DNA of 64,000 bases from Lysinibacillus sp. KCTC 33748 (GCF_002237755.1 NZ_MWSJ01000018.1:1-64000), one strand, 5' to 3'; positions 18,217-26,698 are shown, numbered from the stretch's first letter. Program-made: numbers and translations. Notes: generated by a model not told the origin, from the sequence alone.

Positions 18217-18936
18217 ATGGATGCATATTTTCTAGAAATTCAAAAGATAATGCAAGTCGTCAAAGAGCAAGAATATCCCCAAATAAAAGAAGCCGCACAA
18301 TTAATTGTACAAAGGCTTCAACGCGGAGGAATCGTCCAATTATTTGGTTGTGGCCATTCGCATCTTTTAGCGCAAGACGTATTTTATCGCGCGGGGGGGC
18401 TTGTACCTGTACGTCCTATAATTATTGAACCTTTAACATTACATGCAGGGGCAATGACATCATCAAAAAACGAAAAGGACCCGACGATCATTGAACAGTA
18501 TAAAGATCATTTTGATTTTCATGAAAATGATGTTTGCATTGTTATTTCAACCTCTGGGAGAAATCAAGCACCTATAGATGTAGCATTTTTAGCGAAAGAA
18601 GCAGGAGTACTTGTCATGTCGCTACAATCGCTTGCTTATTGCGAGCAAACGAGCCGTCATCAAAGCGGGAAGCGCTTAGAGGATGTAGTAGATAAAGTGA
18701 TCAATACGCATATACCAATAGGAGATGGTTTACTGCATCACAATGACATACAGTATGCCCCATCCTCTACAGTTATTGGTTCAATTATATTAAATATATT
18801 ATTTAGTGAAGTCATTGAGATCATAGCTCTATCTGATGAAGTATTACCCGTTTTTAAAAGCAATAATGTTGACTCGGATTCGTCTCATAATGAGGCTATG
18901 ATTGCCTATTATCAACATCGAATTAAATTTAGATGA
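18217..18936 (+). CDS. UPF0309 SIS-domain protein
   Basis: This 239-residue sugar-phosphate-binding SIS protein belongs to the UPF0309/COG4821 group. Visible features are QLFGCGHSHLLAQDVFYRAG, the phosphate-binding CIVISTSGRNQAPIDVAFLA, and a C-terminal HNEAMIAYYQHRI. It starts 5 nt after the nagR stop behind AAAAGGTGA and is therefore tightly coupled to nagA–nagR. SIS proteins include isomerases, GmhA and the MurNAc-6-P etherase MurQ. No murQ is seen in this window, so an etherase- or isomerase-like role on an amino-sugar phosphate is a reasonable guess, but there is no direct evidence for a specific reaction. Confidence 0.8.
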   Translation: MDAYFLEIQKIMQVVKEQEYPQIKEAAQLIVQRLQRGGIVQLFGCGHSHLLAQDVFYRAGGLVPVRPIIIEPLTLHAGAMTSSKNEKDPTIIEQYKDHFDFHENDVCIVISTSGRNQAPIDVAFLAKEAGVLVMSLQSLAYCEQTSRHQSGKRLEDVVDKVINTHIPIGDGLLHHNDIQYAPSSTVIGSIILNILFSEVIEIIALSDEVLPVFKSNNVDSDSSHNEAMIAYYQHRIKFR

Positions 18937-18954
18937 CAAGCGGAGGGATATCGT

Positions 18955-19224
18955 ATGAAGAAAACATATAAAATAACAGCGCCGGAGGGACTACATGCTA
19001 GACCCGCAGCTTTACTTGTAACAGCAGTCACACCATTTGAGTGTGATGTTCAGTTAACCTATAAAGAGAAATCAGTCAATTTAAAATCAATTATGGGTGT
19101 TATGGCACAAGGAGTAGCACCCGAAAGTATTGTAGAAATTTCAGCAGATGGGCCTGATGCTGAGAAACTTTTTCAAACAGTAACAGAATTAATTGTTTCT
19201 AAGGGAATTGGGGAAGAATACTAA
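18955..19224 (+). CDS. HPr-family phosphocarrier protein
   Basis: This 89-residue protein is a phosphotransfer carrier of the PTS. The active-site motif APEGLHARPAALL places the phospho-accepting His at residue 14. NLKSIMGVMAQG carries Ser45, equivalent to Ser46 of HPr, the target of HPr kinase, so catabolite control through CcpA may also be possible. It lies 18 bp after the SIS gene behind GGAGGGATATC. The position in an amino-sugar cluster rather than next to a ptsI gene suggests a dedicated or extra HPr; whether another ptsH exists elsewhere cannot be seen. Confidence 0.9.
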   Translation: MKKTYKITAPEGLHARPAALLVTAVTPFECDVQLTYKEKSVNLKSIMGVMAQGVAPESIVEISADGPDAEKLFQTVTELIVSKGIGEEY

Positions 19225-19334
19225 ACATCAAAGGCATTGTTGACTCTCAAGGGCAAACTATAAAGATTCAAGGTAGTCTTTAAGTGTACTTTTAATTGCG
19301 AGAATATTCTGTGTGGAAAGGGGGGCTTTTTTCT

Positions 19335-20510
19335 ATGGAAATAAAAATAATCCCACCAAAAGATTATTTACAGGTACATCAATTAAGAGATTATTGTTTT
19401 CCTAATAAGTATACTGGCGCGCGTCGGGATGATTTTCATTATTGGGTTGAGCATAGCACAACATTAGGGGCTTACGATGAACATAAAGTAGTTGGACAGC
19501 TCCTAATATTGCCACTTAATATGACAATTCATGGTGAAAATTATGAAATGGGTGGAATTGGCTTTGTTGCAACCTATCCTGAGTATCGGCAGCAAGGGAT
19601 TATCAAAAAGCTTATGACTGAGGCACTGAAGAAAATGCGAGAGAATGGGCAAAGCATTTCTGTGTTAGCACCATTTTCTGTATCCTTTTATCGTTATTTT
19701 GGATGGGAATTATTTTTTGAGAAGTTACATTACACGATTCCTCAATCGATGTTTCCTGCTTTCGGAAAGCAATTGGACGTTGTAAAACGTATGAGCTTTG
19801 AATGGCCAGAGCGTGATCTTTTTCAGGTGATTAAGGATTTTCATAATGCACAAGCGCTTATCAACAACGGAAGTATGCTTCGAGATGATGCGTGGTGGAA
19901 AAGAATAGAGAGAAGGATGCCTGATAGTCATTTTGCGGCATATTTTAACGATGATAAAATTGCAGGTTATATTCGGTATAAAATTAAGGATGAGACGTTT
20001 GAGATTCATGATTTTATTGCTGAGGATTTGCTTGCAGAACAAGCGATATGGCGTTTTATAACGTCGCATGCGGCGAGTATAAGTAACATTAAGGGAGTTA
20101 CTTCTAACAACCATCAATTTGGCTTTTATTTTAAAGAACCTCAGTTTAAAAAGGAAGTTGTTCAAGATGTGATGGTAAGGGTCGTTGACGCTTTGAGGTT
20201 TATGCAACATTATCCGTGGGGTGATATTCAGGAGCCGCTATATATTCAAATTGAAGATACGTTTTGTAATTGGAATGAACACGTATTTCAAATAAATAAA
20301 AGTGGAGATATCTCGATAATTGAGACTAATTCTATCCTAGAAATGCATATGTTAACATTACCAATTAATCTTTTTTCAGCAATGATGGTTGGCTATTTAA
20401 CTGTAAAGGATGCGGTTATGTATGCAAATAAACATTTAACTGAAGACATAATTGGTCGATGGCAGCTTGCATTACCCTCTAATAAACCAACATTTTATGA
20501 ATACTTTTAA
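19335..20510 (+). CDS. Eis-like GNAT acetyltransferase with SCP2-like tail
   Basis: About 391 residues make an Eis-type acetyltransferase: an N-terminal GNAT domain with GGIGFVATYPEYRQQGIIKKL (YRQQGI is the acetyl-CoA loop), then APFSVSFYRYFGWELF, a second GNAT-like domain, and a C-terminal SCP2-like domain from about residue 290. Bacterial Eis proteins can acetylate aminoglycosides or other amines; the substrate here is unknown. The ATG at 19335 is chosen over an upstream in-frame codon since AAAGGGGGG lies about 10 nt before it. It separates the nagA–HPr run from the PTS genes and may be functionally unrelated. Confidence 0.85.
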   Translation: MEIKIIPPKDYLQVHQLRDYCFPNKYTGARRDDFHYWVEHSTTLGAYDEHKVVGQLLILPLNMTIHGENYEMGGIGFVATYPEYRQQGIIKKLMTEALKKMRENGQSISVLAPFSVSFYRYFGWELFFEKLHYTIPQSMFPAFGKQLDVVKRMSFEWPERDLFQVIKDFHNAQALINNGSMLRDDAWWKRIERRMPDSHFAAYFNDDKIAGYIRYKIKDETFEIHDFIAEDLLAEQAIWRFITSHAASISNIKGVTSNNHQFGFYFKEPQFKKEVVQDVMVRVVDALRFMQHYPWGDIQEPLYIQIEDTFCNWNEHVFQINKSGDISIIETNSILEMHMLTLPINLFSAMMVGYLTVKDAVMYANKHLTEDIIGRWQLALPSNKPTFYEYF

Positions 20511-20581
20511 GAAAAGCGTTTATGAATGAATAACTATCGGACAATTAGTTCTGAAAATTTAAATTTTTTTAAACTTTTTTC

Positions 20582-20593
20582 TGGACTATACCA
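20582..20593. promoter_or_regulatory. NagR-type operator candidate 1 before PTS
   Basis: TGGACTATACCA reads TGGTATAGTCCA on the other strand, 11 of 12 matches to TGGTATAGACCA. Low AT context is not seen, so chance matches are possible. Confidence 0.5.
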
Positions 20594-20686
20594 CTTAAAT
20601 GAATCCTTTTAGTAGTCTGGAACAAAGATATAGCCCAGTTTTCAAAACCATTTCTCAAGGAAGAAAATAGTGTAAAAAGGATATTG

Positions 20687-20698
20687 TGGTATATACCA
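20687..20698. promoter_or_regulatory. NagR-type operator candidate 2 before PTS
   Basis: TGGTATATACCA is a perfect 12-bp palindrome and matches TGGTATAGACCA at 11 of 12 positions. Confidence 0.55.
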
Positions 20699-20730
20699 AT
20701 AGGTGCTATTCTCAACTTAAGAAAGCGATT

Positions 20731-20919
20731 TCATACGTCTTTCAGCGAATGGCCAAACATTCGCTGAAGTAGAGGAACTCAGTCTAAGAACGCCACGTCC
20801 TGTGGCAATTTATCTGTGCGAAAGCGAAGCGGCAGCAACACACGACTGAGTGACCAACGTCGTGTTGGCCCAAGCCTCCGGCCGATTCCAGACGCAATTA
20901 TACCAAGGCATAATTGATA
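20731..20919 (+). repeat. Family B repeat, copy before PTS genes
   Basis: It starts with the hairpin CTTTCAGCGAATG/CATTCGCTGAAG, continues with short stems such as GCCACGTCCTGTGGC and with a family A word (GTGCGAAAGCGAAGCGGCAGC), and ends in the palindrome at 20895–20916 (one arm changed). It lies 50 bp before the PTS IIB gene. Confidence 0.75.
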
Positions 20920-20968
20920 AATATAATCGCTAGAAAGACGAACTTAAATCACAAAGAGGAGTGTTTAG

Positions 20969-21277
20969 ATGAAAAACATTATGCTAGTGTGTGTAGCGGG
21001 AATGAGTACTAGTTTGCTAGTGTCGAAAATGCAGAAAGCAGCGCAAGAACAAAATATTGAGGCAGATATTTATGCAATTGCTGAAAGTGAGGTCGACAAA
21101 GTATTAGCTACTAAAATGGCGGACGTGCTGCTACTAGGTCCGCAAGTCCGTTACTTAAAAGGAGCATTTGAAACAAAATACAAGGAAAATTTTCCGATTG
21201 ATGTTATTAACATGATGGATTACGGCATGATGAATGGCGAAAATGTTTTAAATCAGGCGTTAAAGTTGATTGGTTAA
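20969..21277 (+). CDS. PTS IIB component, Lac/cellobiose family
   Basis: This 102-residue cytosolic IIB protein passes phosphate from IIA to the incoming sugar. The phosphorylated Cys is in the N-terminal loop LVCVAGMSTSLLV, as usual for Lac-family IIB. LLLGPQVRYLKGAFE is typical of the family. Start ATG follows AAAGAGGAG. The stop is 13 bp before the IIA start, so IIB–IIA–IIC form one operon. The family is used for cellobiose, chitobiose and lactose; here the next genes suggest an amino-sugar disaccharide. Confidence 0.94.
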   Translation: MKNIMLVCVAGMSTSLLVSKMQKAAQEQNIEADIYAIAESEVDKVLATKMADVLLLGPQVRYLKGAFETKYKENFPIDVINMMDYGMMNGENVLNQALKLIG

Positions 21278-21290
21278 GGGGGCTATGGCA

Positions 21291-21611
21291 ATGGAAGAAA
21301 CAGTTTTGATGGAATCTATTATGGGACTGATTGTGCACAGTGGTAATACGAAAAGTGAATGTATGGAGGCAATCCAGCTAGCAAAAAAAGGACAGATTCA
21401 GGAAGCAAAGGAAAAAATACAGCTAGCCAATGATTCATTGATTGAAGCTCATCATTCTCAGACGGCTTTACTGTCACAAGAGGCAAGAGGAGAAAAAGTA
21501 GAAGTGTCAATGCTGTTAATTCATGCGCAAGATCATTTAATGAATGCCATTACGTTTCGTGATCTAGCATCAGAAATGATTGAGTTGTATGAACGAATCA
21601 AAGGGGTGTAG
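21291..21611 (+). CDS. PTS IIA component, Lac family
   Basis: This helical IIA of about 106 residues receives phosphate from HPr. The active His is in SLIEAHHSQTALL, and the conserved C-terminal HAQDHLMNAITFRDLA follows. The ATG at 21291 is preferred because AAGGGGG at 21276–21282 gives an 8-nt spacing; an ATG at 21285 is too close. It follows IIB with 13 bp between and precedes IIC. Confidence 0.94.
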   Translation: MEETVLMESIMGLIVHSGNTKSECMEAIQLAKKGQIQEAKEKIQLANDSLIEAHHSQTALLSQEARGEKVEVSMLLIHAQDHLMNAITFRDLASEMIELYERIKGV

Positions 21612-21656
21612 CATCAAGCCTTGATGTCACAATAAAAAGTAAAGGGAGTGTGTGAA

Positions 21657-22985
21657 ATGTTCCGTTTTTTAGAAGAAAAATTTGTGCCGGTTGCAGCTAG
21701 GGTAGGGAATCAGCGTCATTTAGTTGCCATTCGAGATGGTTTTATTACAATCATGCCATTGACTATTGTTGGATCACTTGCGGTACTTGTTAATAATTTG
21801 CCTATCAAATTTTATCAAAACGCACTTGATGCTATTTGGAAACATGAAACTTGGACACAGTGGGGCGGCAATATTTGGGGAGCGACATTTGGAATTCTCT
21901 CACTATTATTAGCCTTTACTATTGCTTACAACCTTGCAAAAAGTTACGACAAGGATGGACTGTCAGCCGGTGTCATCAGTCTTTCCAGTTATATGACATT
22001 TGGAACTTTTGCTGAAGGTGGATTAACAGGGTTAACAACAGGTACAGGCGGTTTGTTTATAGCCATTATTGTTGCTTTGCTGTCAACGGAAGTATTTTGT
22101 AGATTGTCTGGCAACCCTAAGCTATTAATTAAAATGCCGAATGGTGTACCGCCAGCTGTTTCAAAATCATTCGCCGCATTATTACCTGCAATTATTACAA
22201 TTGGTTTATTTGCTCTAGTTCGTACAATTATTTCGGCGGGCTTTGATATTCCTGATATTGTCGGTTCATTCTACACAGCAATTCAAGAGCCGTTTATGGG
22301 CTTAACGAATACATGGGTTGCGGCTTTAGCTTTAGCATTCATTCCTACGTTTTTATGGACATTAGGTGTTCACGGTGCTAACATTATCGAACCATTTATG
22401 CAATCGATAAATTTGCCAGCTATTGAAGCGAATGTAAAAGCCATTTCATCTGGAGAAGTAGCACCATACATCGTAAATAAACCATTCTTTGATGCCTTCA
22501 TCAATATGGGTGGTTCAGGTACAACAATAGCACTTATAATTGCTATTTTCATTATCGCTAGAAAGAATAAACAATATAATACCGTCGGAAAATTGTCGGC
22601 AGCACCAGGCCTTTTCAATATTAATGAACCATTACTTTTCGGTCTTCCAATCGTGTTAAACCCAGTGTTATTTGTACCGTTTATTTTGACACCGATGGTT
22701 AACGTAACAATTGCTTTCTTTGCAACAAAGTGGGGCTTTGTGCCGGCAGCTACAGTTTCGCCTCCGTGGACAACGCCACCGATTATTAATGGATTCTTAG
22801 CCACTCAATCTTGGCAAGGAGCTGTTCTTAGTATTGTTTTACTGATTGTCGCAGTGTGTATTTATTTACCGTTTATTTCGATGGCAAACCGTATCGCAAA
22901 GCAGAATGAACAGCGAGCCGCAGTATCAGAGTCTCAAAACGAACAGCAAGTTACAAAATTAGAAAATCAAAAAGTAGAAGTGTAA
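21657..22985 (+). CDS. PTS IIC permease, cellobiose/Lac family
   Basis: This membrane permease of about 442 residues is the translocating unit. It begins LEEKFVPVAARVGNQRHL and has about ten hydrophobic helices. The substrate-binding part contains ANIIEPFMQSINLPAIEAN and GLFNINEPLLFGLPIVLNP, where NEPLLFGLP is the IIC signature. FIPTFLWTLGVHGANI is also typical. The ATG at 21657 follows AAAGGGA with about 10 nt spacing and is preferred to a GTG at 21648. Its substrate may be a MurNAc–GlcNAc disaccharide or chitobiose given the genes nearby; this is inference. Confidence 0.93.
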   Translation: MFRFLEEKFVPVAARVGNQRHLVAIRDGFITIMPLTIVGSLAVLVNNLPIKFYQNALDAIWKHETWTQWGGNIWGATFGILSLLLAFTIAYNLAKSYDKDGLSAGVISLSSYMTFGTFAEGGLTGLTTGTGGLFIAIIVALLSTEVFCRLSGNPKLLIKMPNGVPPAVSKSFAALLPAIITIGLFALVRTIISAGFDIPDIVGSFYTAIQEPFMGLTNTWVAALALAFIPTFLWTLGVHGANIIEPFMQSINLPAIEANVKAISSGEVAPYIVNKPFFDAFINMGGSGTTIALIIAIFIIARKNKQYNTVGKLSAAPGLFNINEPLLFGLPIVLNPVLFVPFILTPMVNVTIAFFATKWGFVPAATVSPPWTTPPIINGFLATQSWQGAVLSIVLLIVAVCIYLPFISMANRIAKQNEQRAAVSESQNEQQVTKLENQKVEV

Positions 22986-23011
22986 TTGTGAACTAATGGA
23001 GGTATTTGCAA

Positions 23012-24094
23012 TTGAGAAGATTAGGGATTTCACTATATCCTCAGCATAGTACACTAAAAGATATGAAGCGGTATGTTCAGCTCGCTCATGATAATGGTTT
23101 TGATCGAATATTTACATGTCTTATGTCGTTAAATAACGATCAGGAGCGACAAAAATTACAACAGATAAACAGATTTGCGCAGCAGCTTGGCTTTGAAATT
23201 TCAGCTGATATTGCACCAGCTGTTTTTGAAGATTTAGGCTTAACGTATAAAGATATTGGGTACTTTAAAGAGCATTATCATTTAGCGGCATTGCGCTTAG
23301 ATATGGGTTTTTCTGGCCAGGAAGAAGCGTTTATGTCCCTCGATGCAAGCAATTTAAAAATAGAGTTAAATATTAGTAACGGTACTAAATATGTAGAAAA
23401 TATATTATCCTATCAACCGAATAAAGATAATATTATTGGCTGTCATAATTTTTATCCTAGACGTTTTACAGGTCTATCACGCCAACATTTTTTACAAACA
23501 TCTCAACAATTTAAAGCTAATCATATTCGAACAGCAGCAATGATCTCATCTCAGCATGCAACGTTTGGACCTTGGGAAGAAACCGAGCATGGCTTACCAA
23601 CATTAGAAGAGCATCGTCATTTGCCAATTACTGTGCAAGCGAAGGATTTATGGCACACTGGCTTAATAGATGATTGTATTATCGGCAATATGTATGCTTC
23701 TGAGGAAGAATTACGTGCATTAGGCCAATTAAATCGTCATAAGCTAGAGCTGAAGGTTGAACAGTCTGTTGAAACGTCGATTTTAGAAGAAGCAATCCTT
23801 TTTAAGGAGCCGCATTTTAATCGTGGTGATGTTTCGGAGTACGTGATCCGTAGTACGCAGTCTCGTGTTAAGTATAAAAATGGTGACTTCCCTGTACACG
23901 ATAGCCGCCCATTAACATTGGGGGACGTGACAATCGATAATAATTTAGATGTTCGTTATAAGGGCGAGCTCCAAATTGTTTTAAAGGAAATACCGAATGC
24001 CGGGTCAACAAATGTTGTGGCAAGAGTAGTAAAAGAAGAACAATTTTTATTAGCACATATTCAGCCATGGGCATCATTTGGCTTTACGAAATGA
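23012..24094 (+). CDS. mupG: MupG/DUF871 6-phospho-N-acetylmuramidase
   Basis: The protein of about 360 residues belongs to the DUF871 family, whose characterised member MupG splits MurNAc-6-P–GlcNAc into MurNAc-6-P and GlcNAc. Landmarks are RRLGISLYPQHSTLKDM at the N-terminus of a TIM-barrel domain, NGFDRIFTCLMSL, NIIGCHNFYPRRFTGLS, and a C-terminal cyclophilin-like domain with VKYKNGDFPVHDSRPLTLGD. The TTG at 23012 is preferred to a TTG at 23006 because GGAGG lies about 9–10 nt upstream. It is 26 bp after IIC. This gene is the main evidence that the operon handles a muropeptide-derived disaccharide. Confidence 0.88.
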   Translation: MRRLGISLYPQHSTLKDMKRYVQLAHDNGFDRIFTCLMSLNNDQERQKLQQINRFAQQLGFEISADIAPAVFEDLGLTYKDIGYFKEHYHLAALRLDMGFSGQEEAFMSLDASNLKIELNISNGTKYVENILSYQPNKDNIIGCHNFYPRRFTGLSRQHFLQTSQQFKANHIRTAAMISSQHATFGPWEETEHGLPTLEEHRHLPITVQAKDLWHTGLIDDCIIGNMYASEEELRALGQLNRHKLELKVEQSVETSILEEAILFKEPHFNRGDVSEYVIRSTQSRVKYKNGDFPVHDSRPLTLGDVTIDNNLDVRYKGELQIVLKEIPNAGSTNVVARVVKEEQFLLAHIQPWASFGFTK

Positions 24095-24103
24095 TTAAAG
24101 AAG

Positions 24104-24147
24104 AAGGGATTAAGCCATTTGTTAATAGGGCTTAATCCCTTTTTTTA
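24104..24147 (+). terminator. PTS–mupG operon terminator
   Basis: AGGGATTAAGCC and GGCTTAATCCCT enclose a 12-nt loop and are followed by a T-run. It lies 10 bp after the mupG stop. The T-run is also part of the left target-duplication word of the repeat beginning at 24149. Confidence 0.88.
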
Positions 24148-24148
24148 T

Positions 24149-24348
24149 GGTTCAGCACCAAAATTCGTGGATGACATTTGTTAAAACATATACTATGCAA
24201 ATAAGTTGATTGAAGGGAAGCTCTGCTCTGCGAAAGCGAAGCGACAGCAAATGTTTTATCTGTGCGGAAGCGAAGCGACAGCAACAACAACAACAGCAAC
24301 AAAGCGCCCAATCGGAACGGAAATCAACCACACGTTTTGGGGCGATCC
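24149..24348 (+). mobile_element. Family A MITE-like element with target duplication
   Basis: The best copy of family A, 200 bp. The left end GGTTCAGCACCAAAATTCGT and the right end ACACGTTTTGGGGCGATCC form an imperfect inverted repeat. The 8 bp on each side are identical, TTTTTTAT (24141–24148 and 24349–24356). Inside are two tandem copies of a unit with GCGAAAGCGAAGCGACAGC, then GGAACGGAAATCAACCACAC. It has no coding capacity. It separates mupG from the kinase gene. Confidence 0.75.
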
Positions 24349-24437
24349 TTTTTTATTTTGATTTACCAATGTTTTCGATAGTGACAACTATATTTAAGCC
24401 AGGGCGAAATTGAAAGAGAAGAAAGGAGTAAAGAGAT

Positions 24438-25412
24438 ATGTATGTATTAGCGATTGACGGTGGAGGAACGAAAACGTCAGCAGTGATTTGTGATGAACTC
24501 GGCAATATTTATGCAAAAGTAGTAACGACTCGAAGTAACCCTACAGCAATGGATGTTCAATATTTTCAGTCAACGATTCATAATATACTGCAAAATTTAC
24601 AACAACAAGATTCGCAAGTTTTTGCAGCTATTGATAGTTGTTTTGCTGGCATGGCTGGGGTCAAGGAGCTACAGGCAGAAAAAGTTGTAGAAACGATAGT
24701 ACGCCAATACGTTCCTAAAACAACAAATGTTTTTGTTGATAATGATGCTCTAATTGCACTTTATGCAGGCACACTTGGACAAGCAGGCATTGTGCAAATT
24801 GCTGGGACAGGTGCTATCACAATGGGCTACGATCATGAGCATCATTTTCATCGAGTAGGGGGCTGGGGTTATCTTTTTGATGATGAGGGCAGTGGCTATG
24901 ATTTAGGTGTTCAAGTGCTAAAGGCTATTTTTCAAAGCTATGATGGCCGAGGAGACTCAACAGCGTTGACAGATGTTGTGCTACGATATTTTTCTGTGGA
25001 AACTGTACCACAATTAATAGAGTGTATATACGGAGAAGAACATCCTCGGACAGTGATTGCACCGTTAAGTAAATATATTTTTGAAGTGGCAGAAAAAGGA
25101 GATCGTGTCGCTACTAAAATCATTGAGGATGCTTGTAAGAACTATTATGTGGCGATTAAAGCATGTTACTCCCATATGGCTTGGAAGGAAGGAGAGGTAC
25201 CTGTCGTATTAGTGGGAGGCGTTTTTAAGAATGAAGCGTATTTTTTACAAGGATTACAGCAATTTGCACAAGCAGACGGGATACCATTGAAATTTATGGC
25301 ACCAGTCTTACAACCAATTGGTGGGGCAGTAATCGCGGCTTTCAAGCAAATAAACGTTCAGCCTGGCGCAGATTTTGTGGAATCTTTCTCTAAAAATTAT
25401 GAACAAGAATGA
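24438..25412 (+). CDS. nagK: N-acetylglucosamine/N-acetylmuramate kinase (BadF family)
   Basis: This 324-residue ASKHA-fold kinase has phosphate 1 motif LAIDGGGTKTSAVICDE, phosphate 2 motif QIAGTGAITMGYD, and an adenosine-binding LVGGVFKNEAYF. It belongs to the BadF/BadG/BcrA/BcrD ATPase family, which includes GlcNAc kinases and MurK. Given MupG next door, it would phosphorylate the GlcNAc released from the disaccharide to GlcNAc-6-P, the NagA substrate. Start ATG follows AAAGGAGT. It has its own region after the terminator and repeat, so co-transcription with mupG is not certain. Confidence 0.85.
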   Translation: MYVLAIDGGGTKTSAVICDELGNIYAKVVTTRSNPTAMDVQYFQSTIHNILQNLQQQDSQVFAAIDSCFAGMAGVKELQAEKVVETIVRQYVPKTTNVFVDNDALIALYAGTLGQAGIVQIAGTGAITMGYDHEHHFHRVGGWGYLFDDEGSGYDLGVQVLKAIFQSYDGRGDSTALTDVVLRYFSVETVPQLIECIYGEEHPRTVIAPLSKYIFEVAEKGDRVATKIIEDACKNYYVAIKACYSHMAWKEGEVPVVLVGGVFKNEAYFLQGLQQFAQADGIPLKFMAPVLQPIGGAVIAAFKQINVQPGADFVESFSKNYEQE

Positions 25413-25428
25413 AAGCGATAAGATGCAA

Positions 25429-25461
25429 GGCAATTGAATGACTTTTAATCAATTGCCTTGA
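25429..25461 (+). terminator. Hairpin after nagK
   Basis: AAGGCAATTGA and TCAATTGCCTT form an 11-bp stem. A U-run is missing. The rest of the gap 25413–25775 is AT-rich, and I see nothing else in it. Confidence 0.5.
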
Positions 25462-25775
25462 AATTTCGTCCTCTAGCTTTAAACCGTGTCCAACATATAG
25501 ATTTTGATGGACTCAATTCAAACTTTACATACTTAAAAGTATTTTGATTAGGAATACTTATTTTTTTTAGTTATAATTTTTTCTTGATGAATATCGTGAT
25601 AACATGTAAGATAAGTTTGATTTTATCTTAGTATTTAACTAGGTTTACTAATGAAGAAATCAGTGGAAGGTCTTTATCTACCGCTAATTATTCATTTTCA
25701 CTAATAGTGCTTTATGGGCGATTATATAGTGCTCATTAAAGTGGAATAAAAATTCAATAGACGGAGAGTGTAAGG

Positions 25776-26537
25776 ATGTTACATCAATTTTCACGTAATG
25801 AGCTCGCAATAGGAACAGAGGGGCTCGAAAAATTAAAAAATACGACAGTAGCCATTCTTGGTGTAGGCGGTGTAGGTTCATTTGCTGCTGAGGCATGTGC
25901 ACGAAGTGGTATTGGTCGCATTATATTGGTAGATAAGGATAATGTAGATATTACAAATGTTAATCGTCAATTAGTTGCCTACCTTTCAACGGTCGGAAAA
26001 TCTAAGTCAGGTGTCATGAAAGAGCGTATTGCTGATATTAATCCAGAATGTGAAGTAATTGATATGCACATGTTTTACACAGAGGAAACATATGAGCAAT
26101 TTTTCGCACAAGGCATAGATTATGTCATTGATGCAAGTGACACAGTGATGTATAAAATTCATCTTATGAAGGAATGTTTAAAACGAAATATACCGATTAT
26201 TTCTAGTATGGGTGCGGCCAATAAAATGGATCCTACTCGTTTCAAAATTGCGGATATTTCAAAAACGCATACGGACCCATTGGCTAAAATAATCCGTACG
26301 AAATTACGGAAGGACGGTATTCATAAAGGAGTAACGGTTGTTTTCTCGGATGAGAGTCCGATTGTAGTTCGTCCAGATGTAGTGGAGCATGTCGGAAAAC
26401 CGGATGCAGCTATCCGTAAAGCAAAAATGCCGCCATCTTCCAATGCCTTCGTTCCTTCAGTGGCAGGTTTAATTGCAGCAAGCTGGGTAGTGAATGCAAT
26501 CGTAAAGGATGTAAAAATTACACGTGTACAAGGCTAA
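25776..26537 (+). CDS. tcdA: tRNA threonylcarbamoyladenosine dehydratase
   Basis: TcdA (CsdL, YrvM) cyclises t6A37 to ct6A in tRNAs in an ATP-dependent reaction. The 253-residue protein has the E1-like Rossmann motif ILGVGGVGSFAAEACARSGIG, the NTP site region VDKDNVDITNVNRQLV, and YVIDASDTVMYKIHLM. The conserved C-terminal part reads FVPSVAGLIAASWVVN. In B. subtilis this gene follows aspS and the 6S RNA; here the amino-sugar block of about 9.5 kb lies between. Start follows GGAGAGTGTAAGG. Confidence 0.93.
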   Translation: MLHQFSRNELAIGTEGLEKLKNTTVAILGVGGVGSFAAEACARSGIGRIILVDKDNVDITNVNRQLVAYLSTVGKSKSGVMKERIADINPECEVIDMHMFYTEETYEQFFAQGIDYVIDASDTVMYKIHLMKECLKRNIPIISSMGAANKMDPTRFKIADISKTHTDPLAKIIRTKLRKDGIHKGVTVVFSDESPIVVRPDVVEHVGKPDAAIRKAKMPPSSNAFVPSVAGLIAASWVVNAIVKDVKITRVQG

Positions 26538-26698
26538 TGCACTTTTGATAGTTGGTCGATAAATTCAAAATGATCATCGGTAAAATTAACAATATATATC
26601 GATAAACTTAAAAAATTTCTCGATAAAAAATAAAAATGGTATCTTCTAGTAGAAGAACGAAAATCACCATCAGTTATGATGGCGGACCATTTTATGGA

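Noticed and set aside
24210..24413. 67-codon plus frame with a run of Gln
   Set aside because: It is the CAACAACAA part of the family A element read as codons, with no ribosome binding site.
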